Below, in pieces: positions 25,103-36,029 of a DNA stretch of 64,000 nucleotides. This DNA comes from Glebionis coronaria (Eukaryota; Streptophyta; Magnoliopsida; Asterales; Asteraceae): the NCBI GenBank assembly GCA_025667525.1, contig CM046877.1, positions 34,120,255 through 34,184,254 of the forward strand, written 5' to 3'. A program made the translations under genes and the position numbers. The first letter of the stretch is position 1. The number at the start of each line of letters is the position of its first letter. Below the pieces are notes generated by a model. The model saw only the letters and a program-made list of their open reading frames with translations, ran no database searches and was not told the origin of the DNA.

Positions 25103-27096
25103 CTTGTCCTTTTGCAAAGCAAGCTCGGCAGATAAAGTCTAATTAACATTGAGGGTTTCACGGACCGCATTATTCATTTGGCTAAGTAAAGATGCAGGGA
25201 CCATAACCAAATCAGGCTGAGCAGACGAATTGGTAGTCGTAATAGCTCCCGGTTGTGGTTCACTCAAAGTCTGAGGACTTTCATTGATATTGTTATCATT
25301 GTTTGTCTCCTCGATTGAGTTACTAACCACCGGAGGCTGTTCCGAATAATCAGACATTTGCTCAACTTGATAAGGTACAATACTAGTATTTGTAGCAGTA
25401 TGTGGTACCTCAGAAATTGTATCAGCTCCATATAGTGAAAGGTTTGCCATGAGAGCTGCTTTAGCGGTGTTAAGATCATCACAATCAGAGTCGTATGCAT
25501 CCAAATCATCACATTGATATGCAGCATTGTTGGTGACGACTGTTATGAGACCGTCAGTTTCCGCTACTCCTAGATCTGCAAGGAATGCCAACTCTTCTTC
25601 ATCAAGCTCACGTCCTTGGGCTTGAGCATTCACCAAGTAGATCTTCTCCTGAAACCATGTGTCGTCCCTTTTCCTCTTAGGCTTCTTGCACTCTCGGGCC
25701 ATGTGCCCTTCCCCTTTACAGTTGTAGCAAATAACCACCTTCATTTTACCAGTGCTATTTCCTCTTGTAGCAGTAGTATTGGTTGAACGTGCACCAGCAG
25801 TAGACGAATTAGATCTCCCTTGAAGTGGTTGCACCATGACTCTTTCGTCCTGAATTATGGCCTGTTGTCGAGAGTTAGAAGAGTTCCTTAACTGATTGTT
25901 AGTTGTTGCTGGACCTTTGTAACCTCGTTTGTTCAATGTTTGACTTAGATAAGCAGACATTTGAGCTAGGATATCGGTAGGACTATCTCCTTTTCTGAAC
26001 TCAGGGACAGGGATGTCATCTTCACAGTAGAATGCTGGTGCGGATTGAGCTACAATCTGATTGGATGGAGCACTGTCTTGTTGTGAGTAATGAGGTTGAG
26101 GAGCCTCAAGTTGTGGATAGGTACAAGCAAGGTTTGTTGGAGGTTGATATGGTGAATACTGGTGTGAAGCATAAGGTAATGGATGTGAATCTCCTTGTGA
26201 TGATGATGTTGCTGGTTGCTTGAATTGTTGGTGATAAGATGTAGGCGGCTGTGGCAGAATCGAGTACTGTGGGAAGCTTGGTGTTTGATACACAGGTTGA
26301 TATGAAGATTGGTGTCCTAAAGCAAGCTAAGAGTTGTGGTATGACAGTGTAGGATTGTTTGCCATTAAAGCCAAAGGTTCTTGATAAGATCCTTGAGAGA
26401 TGCGTTTTTGGATCACGTACTTCTCGTGTTGTTGCAAGAAGGCGTAAAGTTGATCTAAATTCTACTTGTGCAAATCTCGAATCATCTTAACATCGGTAAC
26501 ATACTGACTCCATTCTTGGGGAAGCATGTTCAAGAACTTTGTGTTTAATTGAAATTGTTCAATCCTTAGATTATACACGTTCATGTCATTCATCAAAGTA
26601 GTGAAACGTCAGTAGAAATCATGAAGAGTCTCCCCTGGAAGGTATGTAAACCTATCAAACAAATCATACAGTTGACACTCTCGTTCTTGCTTACTGAGAG
26701 ATGTCCCTTGTAACAGAACCGCAAGTCAACCCAAAGATCCTTTGCCACTTTATGTTCACTTACCATTCTAAAGATATCGGGTGGAAGGGTTTGAAGAATT
26801 GTCTAAACAGCCCTTTCATCGGCATCTGCAATGATTTTGTTGGCATCGGTTAACTCATGATACTCCCTTGCCCTTGTCTCATTGTTGACGGTAACCTCTC
26901 CCCAATCTAATGGTCCTTTATCAATTGATTGAAGCATAAGTCGACCATTGGATTTGCCCATGATGTACGTTCTCATGCGACCTTGCCATGATTCAAATAA
27001 ATCTTTGATGAGCAAAGGTGGGCGAGTATCGGTTCCCGAAATGATCGAGATATCAGTAAGCAAAGTCATAGTTGGCATATATGAATGTGAATTCAT
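25103..27096 (-). pseudogene. N-terminal half of Gag, element A
   Basis: Starts MNSHSYMPTM at 27096. The first 97 residues have the W-x-x-R-M motif and LTDANKI segment of copia Gag, then a stop at 26803. The same domain continues (DIFRMVSEHKVAKDLW) through several stops to a long open piece, 25139-26293. That piece is Gln/Pro/Ser-rich, then carries a canonical CCHC zinc knuckle [14 protein letters not shown] (about 25688-25730) followed by the KKPKRKRD basic patch. After the stop at 25139 the same frame reads TLSAELALQKDK into the B junction. Gag binds element RNA and builds the particle; this copy cannot make a full one. Confidence 0.75.
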
Positions 27097-27931
27097 TTTG
27101 TGATCCCTTGAAAAAAGATTTTCAAAGATGATCGAACAATGAAATAAGGTTATGAGTTTTTTGTGTTGTTAACTAAAAGATGTTGTTATCTTGTTGTTGT
27201 GTTTGCTTTTGAAATTTACCAAATTACCAAAGTTAATGCCAAATAGAAGAAATCCACTAAGTATCCAAAAACAAGTTCTATCGGAATGTTGCTTTCTGTC
27301 GGAATACCCAGATCGGAATATCCAGATCGGAATGTCTTACTATCGGAATGCTTAGATCGTAATGTAACCCTGTCGGAATGTTGCTGGTATCGGAATGCCT
27401 AGATCACAATGCAAAGCTGTCGGAATGCTCAGATCGCAAAGTTCTGTCGGAATGCTCAGATAGCAAAGTGCTGTCGGAATATTCAGATCGAAATATGGCT
27501 GACACAAATTAGGCAGAGTAACGACTTAAAATTCCTTATAACCGTTGGAATCCCAGATCACAAAGATCGATCGGAATGTCCAGATCGGAATAAGTATCGA
27601 AATCCAAGGATCGCAAAGTAGAACCAGTCACTTTCCGATGGTGATGGTTATTGCGATCGAAACCCTTTCACTTGTACTTTCCGATGGTGATGGTAGCTTG
27701 AAATTCGGAATGAAGAAAACAAGAAATTTTTGAACTTTTGATCCAAGAAAGATTGTGTTTTAACCAAAACCAAGATACCAAAAATACTACAACACGATTA
27801 AATACGTTATACTTCTTGAAATCACGATCAAACACAATTTTTTTTATGATTCGGCAAGTGAAACTCAAAAAGCTACGAAATGCTTTAGAAAATCATATAC
27901 AACACTAAAACAAACCTATAGTTCATCCCAT
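27097..27931 (-). other. Untranslated leader of element A with CATTCCGAT repeats
   Basis: No gene seen. The part next to the LTR (about 27650-27930) aligns by eye with the leader of element C (3985-4250), although the LTRs of the two families differ. Sense-strand CATTCCGA / GATCCGATCT-type words recur from about 27278 to 27690. Confidence 0.65.
27278..27690 (-). repeat. Dispersed CATTCCGAT-type repeats in leader of A
   Basis: Some 20 copies of TCGGAAT or GATCGCAAT words on the plus strand, less regular than in C or D. Confidence 0.65.
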
Positions 27932-27944
27932 GCTCTTGATACCA
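27932..27944 (-). promoter_or_regulatory. Primer binding site of element A
   Basis: Sense TGGTATCAAGAGC begins two bases after the LTR end. It differs by one inserted base from the usual initiator Met complement TGGTATCAGAGC. Confidence 0.8.
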
Positions 27945-27946
27945 AT

Positions 27947-28247
27947 TGTAGAACAATGATAATCTTTATGAATCAAGAGGGTTGATGTTTTCTAAAGAGA
28001 GAAACTTAGAGAGAGAAATGAAAGAAACTTGTTATATTGAAAATGAGAAATGAAAAACAACCAACACCTCTTTCCATGGTGGAAAGAGGTTTAAATACCC
28101 AAGTCCTTAATAGACTTGGGCCTCCGGCCCATGAACATGCTCATGGGTCGGGCTATTTAATAAATGTTACTAAACACTACTACGAGCCTATAACTACATT
28201 GTTGGAGTGACTGAGACTTTCTATATACGTAAAACGTATTTCCAACA
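27947..28247 (-). repeat. 5' LTR of element A (301 bp)
   Basis: Sense start TGTTGGAAATACG, end ATTGTTCTACA. Same family as the 3' LTR of E (49489-49788), clearly diverged from it. It has a TATA-like box (28088-28099) between two inverted repeats. Confidence 0.9.
28067..28120 (-). promoter_or_regulatory. Hairpin-TATA-hairpin block in LTR of A
   Basis: Sense order: inverted repeat CCCAAGTC/GACTTGGG (28098-28120), box GGTATTTAAACC (28088-28099), inverted repeat CCTCTTTCCA/TGGAAAGAGG (28067-28089). The stem sequences differ from those of C and D but the pairing is kept. Confidence 0.6.
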
Positions 28248-29084
28248 AAGGGACGTAAGCAGGAGTCCCTAGTCATAGCCGAAGCAGAAGTGCTGATCCA
28301 AGTGATTATGTGCCTCTACACAGGGATGCTTCTGCTAGCCTGTGAGGATTGCTAATCTTTAAACATTAATTGGTTTATGCTTTTATCCGTGAGAATTGGT
28401 TTTACTTTAATTGGTTTATATCCAAATCAAGGAGTGGTAATATGAATTCTTAGAACTTCATAACCCGGCCCCAAAATTTTCCCCAATTTTCTTCCTTTTA
28501 TGTTTCAAATAATGCAACATACATAGTGTGTAGTAAACTCAATCTATCTATCTCACCTGCCCTGCACATCATGACCTCTAACATTGGGAACATAATATCC
28601 TTTTTAACTTTTTCATATGACATCTCATGTCATGGCCATGTTAGGGGACCATATATCCCAATTATTAACCTTGTTTGAACATCTTTGACTCCATTTTAGC
28701 TATATATTTTTAATTCATTATTGAATTTATAGAACTTTACTCATGACTAATGAAATGAAATGAAATGATGGGGTGATGATCAAAGTTAAATCAATTGAGA
28801 TACAATAATTGAACTGCAAGCAAGTAATCCTTGCAAATGATGACAGTGAGTAGTAATTATTGGTGAAATTAACCATCCTCAGTAAGAAAAGAAAAAAAAC
28901 ACATGAAAGAAAACATTAAGGAGTACTTAAATTAGATAGTCATCTGCTACACTTTCATTAATAACATCCTTAAAACCCTTATACTAAATTCCACTCCACT
29001 TCATAAGTAAAATACTACTAGTAAATAAAAACATTAAATTGTTGGAAACCTCTTTTTCATTGATTGATTGATTGTGTGACGCCT
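28248..29084. other. Intergenic DNA, no gene seen
   Basis: AT-rich. About 28470-28560 resembles 29175-29270 (shared words such as CCCCAATTTTCTTCC), so part of the neighbouring gene relic seems to have been duplicated here. Confidence 0.5.
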
Positions 29085-29430
29085 TCATACATTGACTGGA
29101 AACTCATTACGCGCCCAGATCTTCAGATATTCATCCAATGGTGCCATCACGGTCTTCGAGTTGACACCGTCAACTCGACACAAAATTTCCCCCCAATTTT
29201 CTTCCCCTAGTGGATAAAAAACATACAACATCCCCATTCTAGGCAGATAATGCATCAACCTATCTCAGATCTGAATTGGGGTATCATCTCGGAACTTAAA
29301 CCAGACATACACATCCTCTAAACGATCATTTCTCGTTACTTGTAAACGCGCTGTTTCAGGTAGACCAACAAAGTCATAGAAGGTGCAGTGGCCCCTATGT
29401 TGATTTTGAAGAGGTTGTAGTGGTGGTGGC
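29085..29430 (-). pseudogene. Unrecognised gene relic (3' exon-like)
   Basis: One minus-strand frame reads VGLPETARLQVTRNDRLED, VYVWFKFRDDTP, a TGA at 29265, then in the same frame LMHYLPRMGM, PLGEENWGEILCRVDGVNSK and LDEYLKIWARNEFPVNV before a natural-looking stop at 29085. Codon-like content and one in-frame stop over about 110 codons suggest a decayed host or captured coding sequence. I do not recognise the family. Its 5' part is duplicated in inverted orientation immediately to the right. Confidence 0.5.
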
Positions 29431-29571
29431 TTTTGAGGAGACCACCACCACAACCTCCTCGAAATCAACATAGGTGCAACTGCTACGACTATGTTGGGCT
29501 GCCTGAAACTTGTCGTTTACAAGTACCGGGAAATGATCGTTTAGAGGATGTGTATGTCTGGTTTAAGTTTA
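29294..29571. repeat. Long inverted repeat (hairpin), arms about 135 bp, spacer about 11 bp
   Basis: Left arm 29294-29429 and right arm 29441-29571 are reverse complements with roughly 85% match by eye, including long exact runs around CTGGTTTAAGTT. Both arms encode versions of the same peptide (DRLEDVYVWFKF) on opposite strands. Confidence 0.8.
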
Positions 29572-31158
29572 GAGAGAACACTTACGTTCCTAGGACTTGG
29601 CTAAAGCACAAATCAATAACCTTATTCATTTTTGTTTCCAATGGCAAATCAACATTAAGATATAATGCTAATGATAATCGTAGGTAATTTCAATTTGACG
29701 CACAGGCGAGCCAGGAATTCGGTCAGCGACTAATGGCATATCACCTCATTCCTTAACCGGGTACATGACCAGCGGTGCGTTAAACTCACTTTATAGTTTG
29801 TCAAAAGGAGTAGGCCATTAAACTATTATTGCAAATTATCAATCAACGCAATTCTATGTAATTTAGATCTCAAAACAATTCATTAATTTTCATATGATTT
29901 AGTCCATATTAATTTTTCTTGGAAAAAACTACCATTGTTTACAACATACAATAAACGCATGAAAACAAGTAGGTACAAAAAAAACTAAATCACATGCACA
30001 TGCATAACAATTTATTCAAAGAACATCAAATATAGGGTTTTATAAACATAAAAGTCTTCTCTAATTTTAAAACCTTTGAATCAAATAAAGCAAATAACAT
30101 ATAAAATCATACGATCCGTGAAAAACATGCATGTTCATCACAGATCTCCCACATACTCTTAACAATTAAAATAATACGGATCGTAACCATACATGACATA
30201 ACAATTAACCCATGAAAACATCTAAAGATTATACCATGTAATATTAGGGTTTAGAAATTTATTTTTTTTAAAATAAAAATTCGGCCATGCCGATTTTTTT
30301 TAAAACAAAAAAAACAAAACCCTAATTTTTGTTAAAACCTAAAAAACAACATGTAATTTTAACTCAAATCATCATTAGTTAAAAAACTTTAGATCTTGAT
30401 AATTATAACATGTTAAAACGGCTCTCGATGCTACAAAAGGTTTATAAAGCTCATAACAATTACGCAAAACCCTAAATAAGATCAAAGCACACATAGCGGA
30501 AGCGATTAACAAGACCATAATTAATAACACATTCATAATTAATCGAGTTAGGGTTACATACCTTTTAGCTAGAGCAAATCCACAAGAACACCAATGAATC
30601 ACGAATTAGGGTTTATGAAGAATAATACCAAGATATAGTTTAAAGTAAAACTATATTACGCTCTTGTACACACGTAATGCAACGGGCTAATCGTGAGTCT
30701 AGCACTTGCAAACCGGAACTTCAACGCTTGTGGAATATCTACCCAACAACCCTAGAGAGGGGCTAGGACTAGATAATTAGCTAAATCGAGAACCAAAGAA
30801 AATCCTAGAAGGGGTGTTTGTTGCGATCGGCTATAGAGAAGAAAAGAGAAGGGATAGAAAATTATTAGGGCTATGAGGTGTTTATATAGGCTTATCAAAT
30901 CTTATTCTCCAAGTAATAAACGAATTAGGAAAGCAAAAACTTTCCCTTTGCCCCCTTGGAAGCTGACGGTCGACAGCCCTCTTGGGGTGTCTTCTGGAAC
31001 CTTCCGTTTCTTCTTCTCTTCTATTTAATTCCATAACGATCATTTATACTTAACTCTTAATTATTTAACGACCGTTTAAGTTAAGCTCGATTTAATTTAA
31101 TAAATATATTAAATACATTTATAAAATAAAATTAACCCTTTACGTATTGTGTGCAATC
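29572..31158. other. Intergenic DNA; promoter-like minus-strand segment
   Basis: No gene supported. A minus-strand TATATAAAC-like box near 30885-30895 with upstream CT-rich sequence and several AGGGTTT-type words downstream could be an old LTR or promoter, but I find no matching second LTR or primer site. Host sequence resumes at 40716 beyond element F. Confidence 0.35.
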
Positions 31159-31163
31159 CCGTG
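31159..31163 (-). repeat. Target site duplication CCGTG, element F
   Basis: CCGTG at 31159-31163 and again at 40711-40715 directly flank the two LTRs. Confidence 0.9.
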
Positions 31164-31525
31164 TGTAGAAACTAGAAGGGGGGGGGGGGGGTTGAATAGT
31201 TTCTCTTCGATTGGTGACCAAATTAAAATTACTTTCAATTTGGTTTGTATCAAAACTATCTTTTACTTGATGCTAAGTTGCATAATGATTAGGTTCAATT
31301 GAAATACACTAGCAAGGATAATAAGCAAGTATAATGATAATGAAATAAGTAAAGAGCAAGGAAGGAGACAACCTAGTGGGAAGACACCAAGATTTATAGT
31401 GGTTCGACAACGAGGCTCTATCCTCGTTTCTACTCCACTCCTCGAGTACACCTACTCGAGATTTCCACTATATCCACAAGCTCCCTTCTCGGCGGAGAAA
31501 ACCTTACATCGTTGCTTACATTATT

Positions 31526-31740
31526 TTCCGACACTAAGCTAAATGTCGAGACCTAATCTTTAGCTAGGACCAATCTACACGACGTTGCCTACTTCACAAT
31601 TTAACGACACAAGGCTAGATGTCGAGTTCTAATCTTAAGGTAGAACCAATCTTCACGACGTTGCCTACTTCACCATTTTACGACACAAGGCTAGATGTCG
31701 AGTTCTAATCGAAAGCTAGAACCAATCTTCACGACTCTTC
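31526..31740 (-). repeat. Three 75-bp tandem units inside LTR of F
   Basis: Each unit holds ATGTCGAG...CTAATC...AACCAATCT...ACGACGTTGCCTACTTCA with changes. Present in the other LTR at about 39487-39700. Confidence 0.75.
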
Positions 31741-32310
31741 ACTTTGAAGCTAAGTGAGAACTTCACACAACACAACTACTAATCACTTTAAAGTTTAGTG
31801 AGAACTCACAAGACACAACCACATCACTTTATAGTTTAGTGAGAACTCCTAATCAAATCTATTACAACTCAACTAGACTTATCCAAGTACACACATGTAG
31901 CTTGGATTTACACAACACAAAGCCAAGCAAACACATATGCAATGGATGTACACAACAAATCCAAGTATCCACAAATAACTTGGATGAACACAACCAGTCC
32001 AAGTATTCATAAATACATTGGATTGACCTAAAACAAAAAGGGGTATCATGATGAATATGACTAGCTCATAGATTCATCTTTATCACAACACTAGTGAGTG
32101 AGTGATCTTCTCATTGGACATGGTAAAGGAGGGGATCAAGAGGATAATCGTATGTAAACATCCTTAACAATTTAAGTGATCATTTACTAATGATTATGCT
32201 ATAGAAATAGAAAGAGGGCTGAGAAAAACGTCCAAGAGGCTTGCTGGAAAATGAGATTTGACCCACTATTTAAAGGAGACAAAGTTACAACGGATCTATA
32301 ACGGCTACTG

Positions 32311-32380
32311 TGCGCGGTACCTTATCTCACCCCGCGGTACCATATCGCTAAGGTACCACGTAGGTACTTAAGGTACCGCC
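32311..32380 (-). repeat. GGTACC hairpin module 1 (3' LTR of F)
   Basis: Four half-sites, two forward (GCGGTACCTTATC, GCGGTACCATATC) and two reverse (CTAAGGTACCACG, TTAAGGTACCGCC), within 70 bp. See the other modules at 34194, 35641, 37911 and 40273. Confidence 0.85.
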
Positions 32381-32764
32381 ACTAGACTCCGCTCCGTTTT
32401 TTGTCTTTTAGTGGGGTGGGAATATCTAAGGTATTTGAACCCTTCAAAGGATATTCTAACAGCATTTGAAATATGCCATTTTCAAATTTTCATTTTCCAT
32501 TTTAATAAAACATTTTCTAAAAAAGAAAGTTTATTAAAAAGTCTTTTGTCTTATTAACAAAAGTGAGTTTTAAGGATAATCATTTTGATGATCACTAAGT
32601 ATGATTAAGAAAGGTTAGTGATATGATTATTACCTTGATGAATAGTGTTAGTTAAATAATTCATTTTGTGTTTTACACTAAATGTGTTGTATGGTTTGTT
32701 GTGATCAAAACTAAGAAAGATTAGTTAACACTAATAATGTTTTTAGGCATCACTTGCATTAACA

Positions 32765-32779
32765 ATCTCCCCCTTTTTG
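32765..32779 (-). promoter_or_regulatory. Polypurine tract of element F
   Basis: Sense AAAAAGGGGGAGAT abuts the TGTTAATG of the 3' LTR. Confidence 0.85.
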
Positions 32780-33410
32780 ATTACGACAAACGATAAACTC
32801 ATTTACGTAGAAACACAAACTATGGAATTATTTAACTAGTTTATCACTATCATTTCTCCCCCTTTGTCGTAGCAAAAAGGTTAGCACAAGTCTTTGAAGA
32901 ACATCGAAATTTGCTAGTAGCTCCCCCTTGGTGGTTGCTCCCCCTTGCTTAGGGCACCAAGTTTGTGAGCTAAGGTGACATGCTACACAAAGGTTAGTAG
33001 AAAGGAAAGAAACACCAATGTGTATATGATCACTACCTACTAAGTAACTTGAGAGGGAGAAAGAGAAGAAATCTCAAATTAGAAGCAAGTATTTTGCTAA
33101 GTATGTCCAAAGAGGTAATTGACAAAATTAAACTTCAATCCAATGAAGATGATAAGCTTGTCAATGGGTTAAAGCTTTAGAATTGATGGAATCACCCATA
33201 AGCAATTGTAAAAAAAATTAACCAAGATCAACTCAAAGTAGAACTAATTAAATAGCACACAAATAACACAAAGGTTACAAAAAAAACAACAAAGAAGATA
33301 GTCATACACATAGTATGAGTATCTAAAAGCAATAAATATGGAAAATAAAACACTAAGCATAAGCTAGTCTAATAGTGATGTTTTCCAAGATTGCTAAAAA
33401 TAAAATAAAA
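32780..33410 (-). other. 3' untranslated part of element F
   Basis: AT-rich; no ORF supported. Several CTCCCCCTT-type words on the plus strand (near 32860-32950) resemble extra purine tracts in the sense strand. Confidence 0.5.
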
Positions 33411-33957
33411 CTAAAAAGACGACGATGCATCATTCGAAGTTTTGTCCACCGGAACGAAAACTTGAATGGGAGGTCGAGTGAGGAGGAATTCAAGAAAATT
33501 TAACTTCTCATACACATGAGCAAGTTCAATTTGTTGAAATCGGCAACAATCACACGAGGATCCATGATGCAACACAAAAATCGTTTGATGGGGGTATGGC
33601 ATCAAACTTAGGGTTTGGTGGTGGTGGGGTAAAGGATTTGGGAGTGTTTTCACAATGCCTTGTGAGGTTTGGGAAGGTTGAAAGGTCATTGAGTTGGGGG
33701 GTATTAAAGGATTGTGGTGGTGGTGGAACATGTTCTTTTGCTCCGGTGATGGGGTTTATGGTGTAAGTCTCATTCCAATACTTGATTGGAGAGAAGGTAG
33801 GGTTTTTGGGTGGTTTGGATGAAGATGGTTCATTCTTCTTAACCCAAACGGGTCGAACCGAGATTTTCGGTTTCTTTGAAAGCTTGGATGAGGAAGCTTT
33901 GGGTGAGTGGGGTTGTGACAAAGAGATGTCAAGGTTAGGAATGTAGGAGTTAGGCAT
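33411..33957 (-). CDS. ORF-c of element F, Pro/Ser-rich protein with C-x-CC motif (frameshifted?)
   Basis: The ATG at 33957 (MPNSYIPNL) opens a 135-codon frame rich in Ser, Pro and Lys that ends at 33550. A second frame (to 33411) carries HHGSSCDCCRF, then a predicted helix ending NFLEFLL. That is the counterpart of HGTRCPCCLY...LQDFLLALF at the end of ORF-b. A one-base change between about 33560 and 33600 would account for the split, so this copy may be damaged. The real product could also be the shorter 135-residue form. A GGTACC module (34194-34265) lies 240 bp upstream of the ATG. Function unknown. Confidence 0.45.
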
Positions 33958-34193
33958 TGTGAGAGTGTGAGAATGATATCTCAAGGTTATGTGAGAATGA
34001 GTTCTCAAGGTTGGGAAGGTGTGAGAATGAAATCTCAAGGTTGGGGTATAAGTAAAATGTAATCAAGGTAAGAATTTGAATAAAAATGTGTAGTGTCAAG
34101 GAATGTTTGGTCAATATGAGTAAACAGGGAATCTTGACTGGGAATAGGGTTTTAAAAATTTTTGACCAAAAAATCGTCAAAATCCACTTTCTG

Positions 34194-34265
34194 GCCGCGG
34201 TACCTTATATGGGCTGGCGGTTCCATATCACTAAGGAACCGCGGGTCTTTAAGGAACCGCGTCCA
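34194..34265 (-). repeat. GGTACC/GGTTCC hairpin module 2 (ahead of ORF-c)
   Basis: Two forward half-sites (GCGGTACCTTATA, GCGGTTCCATATC) and two reverse (AAGGAACCGCGGG, AAGGAACCGCG), in the same arrangement as in the LTRs. Confidence 0.85.
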
Positions 34266-34700
34266 GTGGACTTTAAACCATGTTTTTCCTGGGTTTTGGG
34301 AAAAACTAAGACTTTTTCAAAAAGTTGCAAATCTTGGAATTTTATCTCTATTAGAACCAAAATATGCTAGGGTTGCATAAAGCAATACATTCACAAAGAA
34401 TGTCTTGACAAAGGGTGACAAAATAATTTAGATATCATTTTGAACCAATTTTAGTCAAGTTTAGGGGTTGTGATAGATTTAGGTTCAATTTTAATTTCAA
34501 ATTAAAGTTGATTAGTGTGCACAAAAGGATAGAATCACACAAAGCTAAATCCATAAGTCAACAACAAGAAACATTTATTAATGATGCAAGTACAAAGACA
34601 AATAAAAACTAACTAATACATAGCTAGCTTATCATAAAATCCAGATAAGTAGTTTTCTTTGTCTTGTTGTTGAAAACTCTTATTATAAAAGCTCCATCAT
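34266..34700 (-). other. Gap between ORF-b and module 2 of F
   Basis: No gene seen; AT-rich. Confidence 0.5.
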
Positions 34701-35399
34701 TCATCTCCTAGGAGGAGGCATGGAGAACAAGGCAAGCAAGAAGTCTTGCAAACCCCTATGTAGTCCATACATATCCATCCTTAGGTTTTGGATGAGTAAG
34801 TGGTTGTAGAGACAACATGGACATCTAGTACCATGAGTTTGTTGAAACCCAAAGTAAGGATCACCCAAGAGGATGGAAAGAGGGACACCCAAAATTGGGA
34901 TGTTTGAGTTGGGTGGAGGTGGAGGAGGCAAGTTCTCCAAGGGTGATGTGGGTGAAAGTGGAGGCATGTTCCCCAAAGGGGAAATGGGTGAGTGTGGAGG
35001 TAAATCCTCCAAGGTTGGTGAAATGGGTGAGTTGTGAGGGGTAAATGGTGAAGTCACCAAAATGTCATCAAAGTCATTCCCAAAAGGAATGCTTTGGATT
35101 GGTTGAGGTTGTGTGGTCACTTCCAAGGGTGCACTTGGAGTGAAGGGTGAAGAAAGCTCATTCATTCTAGAGTTGAATGAAGAGGAGGTAGAACCAATGG
35201 AGTGGTTAGTACCATGGGTGGAAGAAGTCTTGCATGGTGCAAGAGGTGGGGAAGGTGATGAAGAAATGAGTATAGGAGCATTCTCATTCTTAGGTGTGTG
35301 GAAAGGTGAAGAGTTAGGCTTAGCTACCTTAACCCTTATTTTGAGTGTTTTTCTTGGGGTGGAGGTCTTGGAAGTGTTTGAGGTTTTGGTACATACCAT
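34701..35399 (-). CDS. ORF-b of element F, Pro-rich protein with C-x-CC motif
   Basis: 232 residues from an ATG at 35399. The N-terminal 40 residues are basic (Lys/Arg/Thr-rich). A Ser/Pro-rich middle follows with degenerate repeats of the type PISPLGNMPPLSPTSPLENLPPP (about 120-165, given here by its parts PLGNMPP and PLENLPP). The C-terminus is compact: GTRCPCCLY at about 190, then an amphipathic helix ending LQDFLLALF. This C-terminus resembles that of ORF-c, so the two are likely duplicates. I do not recognise a family. No membrane segment or signal peptide is seen. A GGTACC module (35641-35714) lies 240 bp upstream. Confidence 0.6.
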   Translation of the reverse strand: MVCTKTSNTSKTSTPRKTLKIRVKVAKPNSSPFHTPKNENAPILISSSPSPPLAPCKTSSTHGTNHSIGSTSSSFNSRMNELSSPFTPSAPLEVTTQPQPIQSIPFGNDFDDILVTSPFTPHNSPISPTLEDLPPHSPISPLGNMPPLSPTSPLENLPPPPPPNSNIPILGVPLSILLGDPYFGFQQTHGTRCPCCLYNHLLIQNLRMDMYGLHRGLQDFLLALFSMPPPRR

Positions 35400-35640
35400 G
35401 GTTGATTAGGGTGGTTTAAGGTTTAGGGAAGTATGTTTGATGTGTGAAGAACATGGCAAACAAGGTGGGTTTAAATGGGTGAGGGGATGATCCAAACTAG
35501 TAATGGGTTAAAATCATTTTAGGTGAATAATGAATTTAGATACCCTAGTTTAGGAAATGTGCAGTTTATTACTGAAAGTCATGCAAGGTTTACACAAAAT
35601 TAAGAAAACAGTGTAAAGCAAAGATGCTGTCGTGCACAGT

Positions 35641-35714
35641 GACCGGCGGTTCCTTATCTAGGACCGGCGGTACCTTATCGATAAGGAACCGCGGGTCGAT
35701 ATGGAACCGCGACC
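35641..35714 (-). repeat. GGTACC/GGTTCC hairpin module 3 (ahead of ORF-b)
   Basis: Half-sites GGCGGTTCCTTATC, GGCGGTACCTTATC, GATAAGGAACCGC and GATATGGAACCGC in forward, forward, reverse, reverse order. The inner two form a near-perfect hairpin. Confidence 0.85.
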
Positions 35715-36029
35715 AGAAGGTTTTCAAAAATTTCCCATCCGAGTTTTTGATAAACCCAAATTTTTCCCACAAGTTTTACAAGCCAAAGTTAACTACAGAT
35801 CATAATCTAATAAGCTAACTATCATATGGCATGCACAAAGCTATGTAAAACACAAATATCATTGCGTAAGAAACATTTAGGATCAAAATAGGTAATAGTC
35901 CAAACATGCAACATAAGTAAATAAACAACTAAGCCAAAGTGTTAATAAGCAAATGTTTAAGCTGCAAAAGATAACCAAACTTTGACACTTCTCAAAGTCT
36001 TCACCTCCTTTTCTTCCCTAAGTCCTTGA

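Larger units (their letters stand above)
4669..28247 (-). mobile_element. Giant copia element A (degenerate, twice interrupted)
   Basis: Minus-strand copia element with 5' LTR 27947-28247, primer site, leader, gag (27096 down to 11085), pol (to 7669), spacer, small repeat-peptide ORF, and the first 560 bp or so of ORF3. It is interrupted at 13883-25097 by element B and at 4668 by element C. Removing B leaves about 12.4 kb in the window. By comparison with E, its missing 3' part would be about 6 kb. All its long ORFs carry stops or frameshifts, so it is older than E. Confidence 0.85.
31164..32764 (-). repeat. 3' LTR of element F (1601 bp)
   Basis: Sense start TGTTAATGCAAG, end CTAGTTTCTACA. 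It contains three roughly 75-bp tandem units (about 31526-31740), a G run (31179-31193) and one GGTACC hairpin module (32311-32380). A segment near 32395 (about 16 bp) is missing from the 5' LTR. Confidence 0.9.

Noticed and set aside
30840..31158. Possible additional minus-strand LTR with TATA box
   Set aside because: No primer site, purine tract or second copy found; kept only as a promoter-like note.
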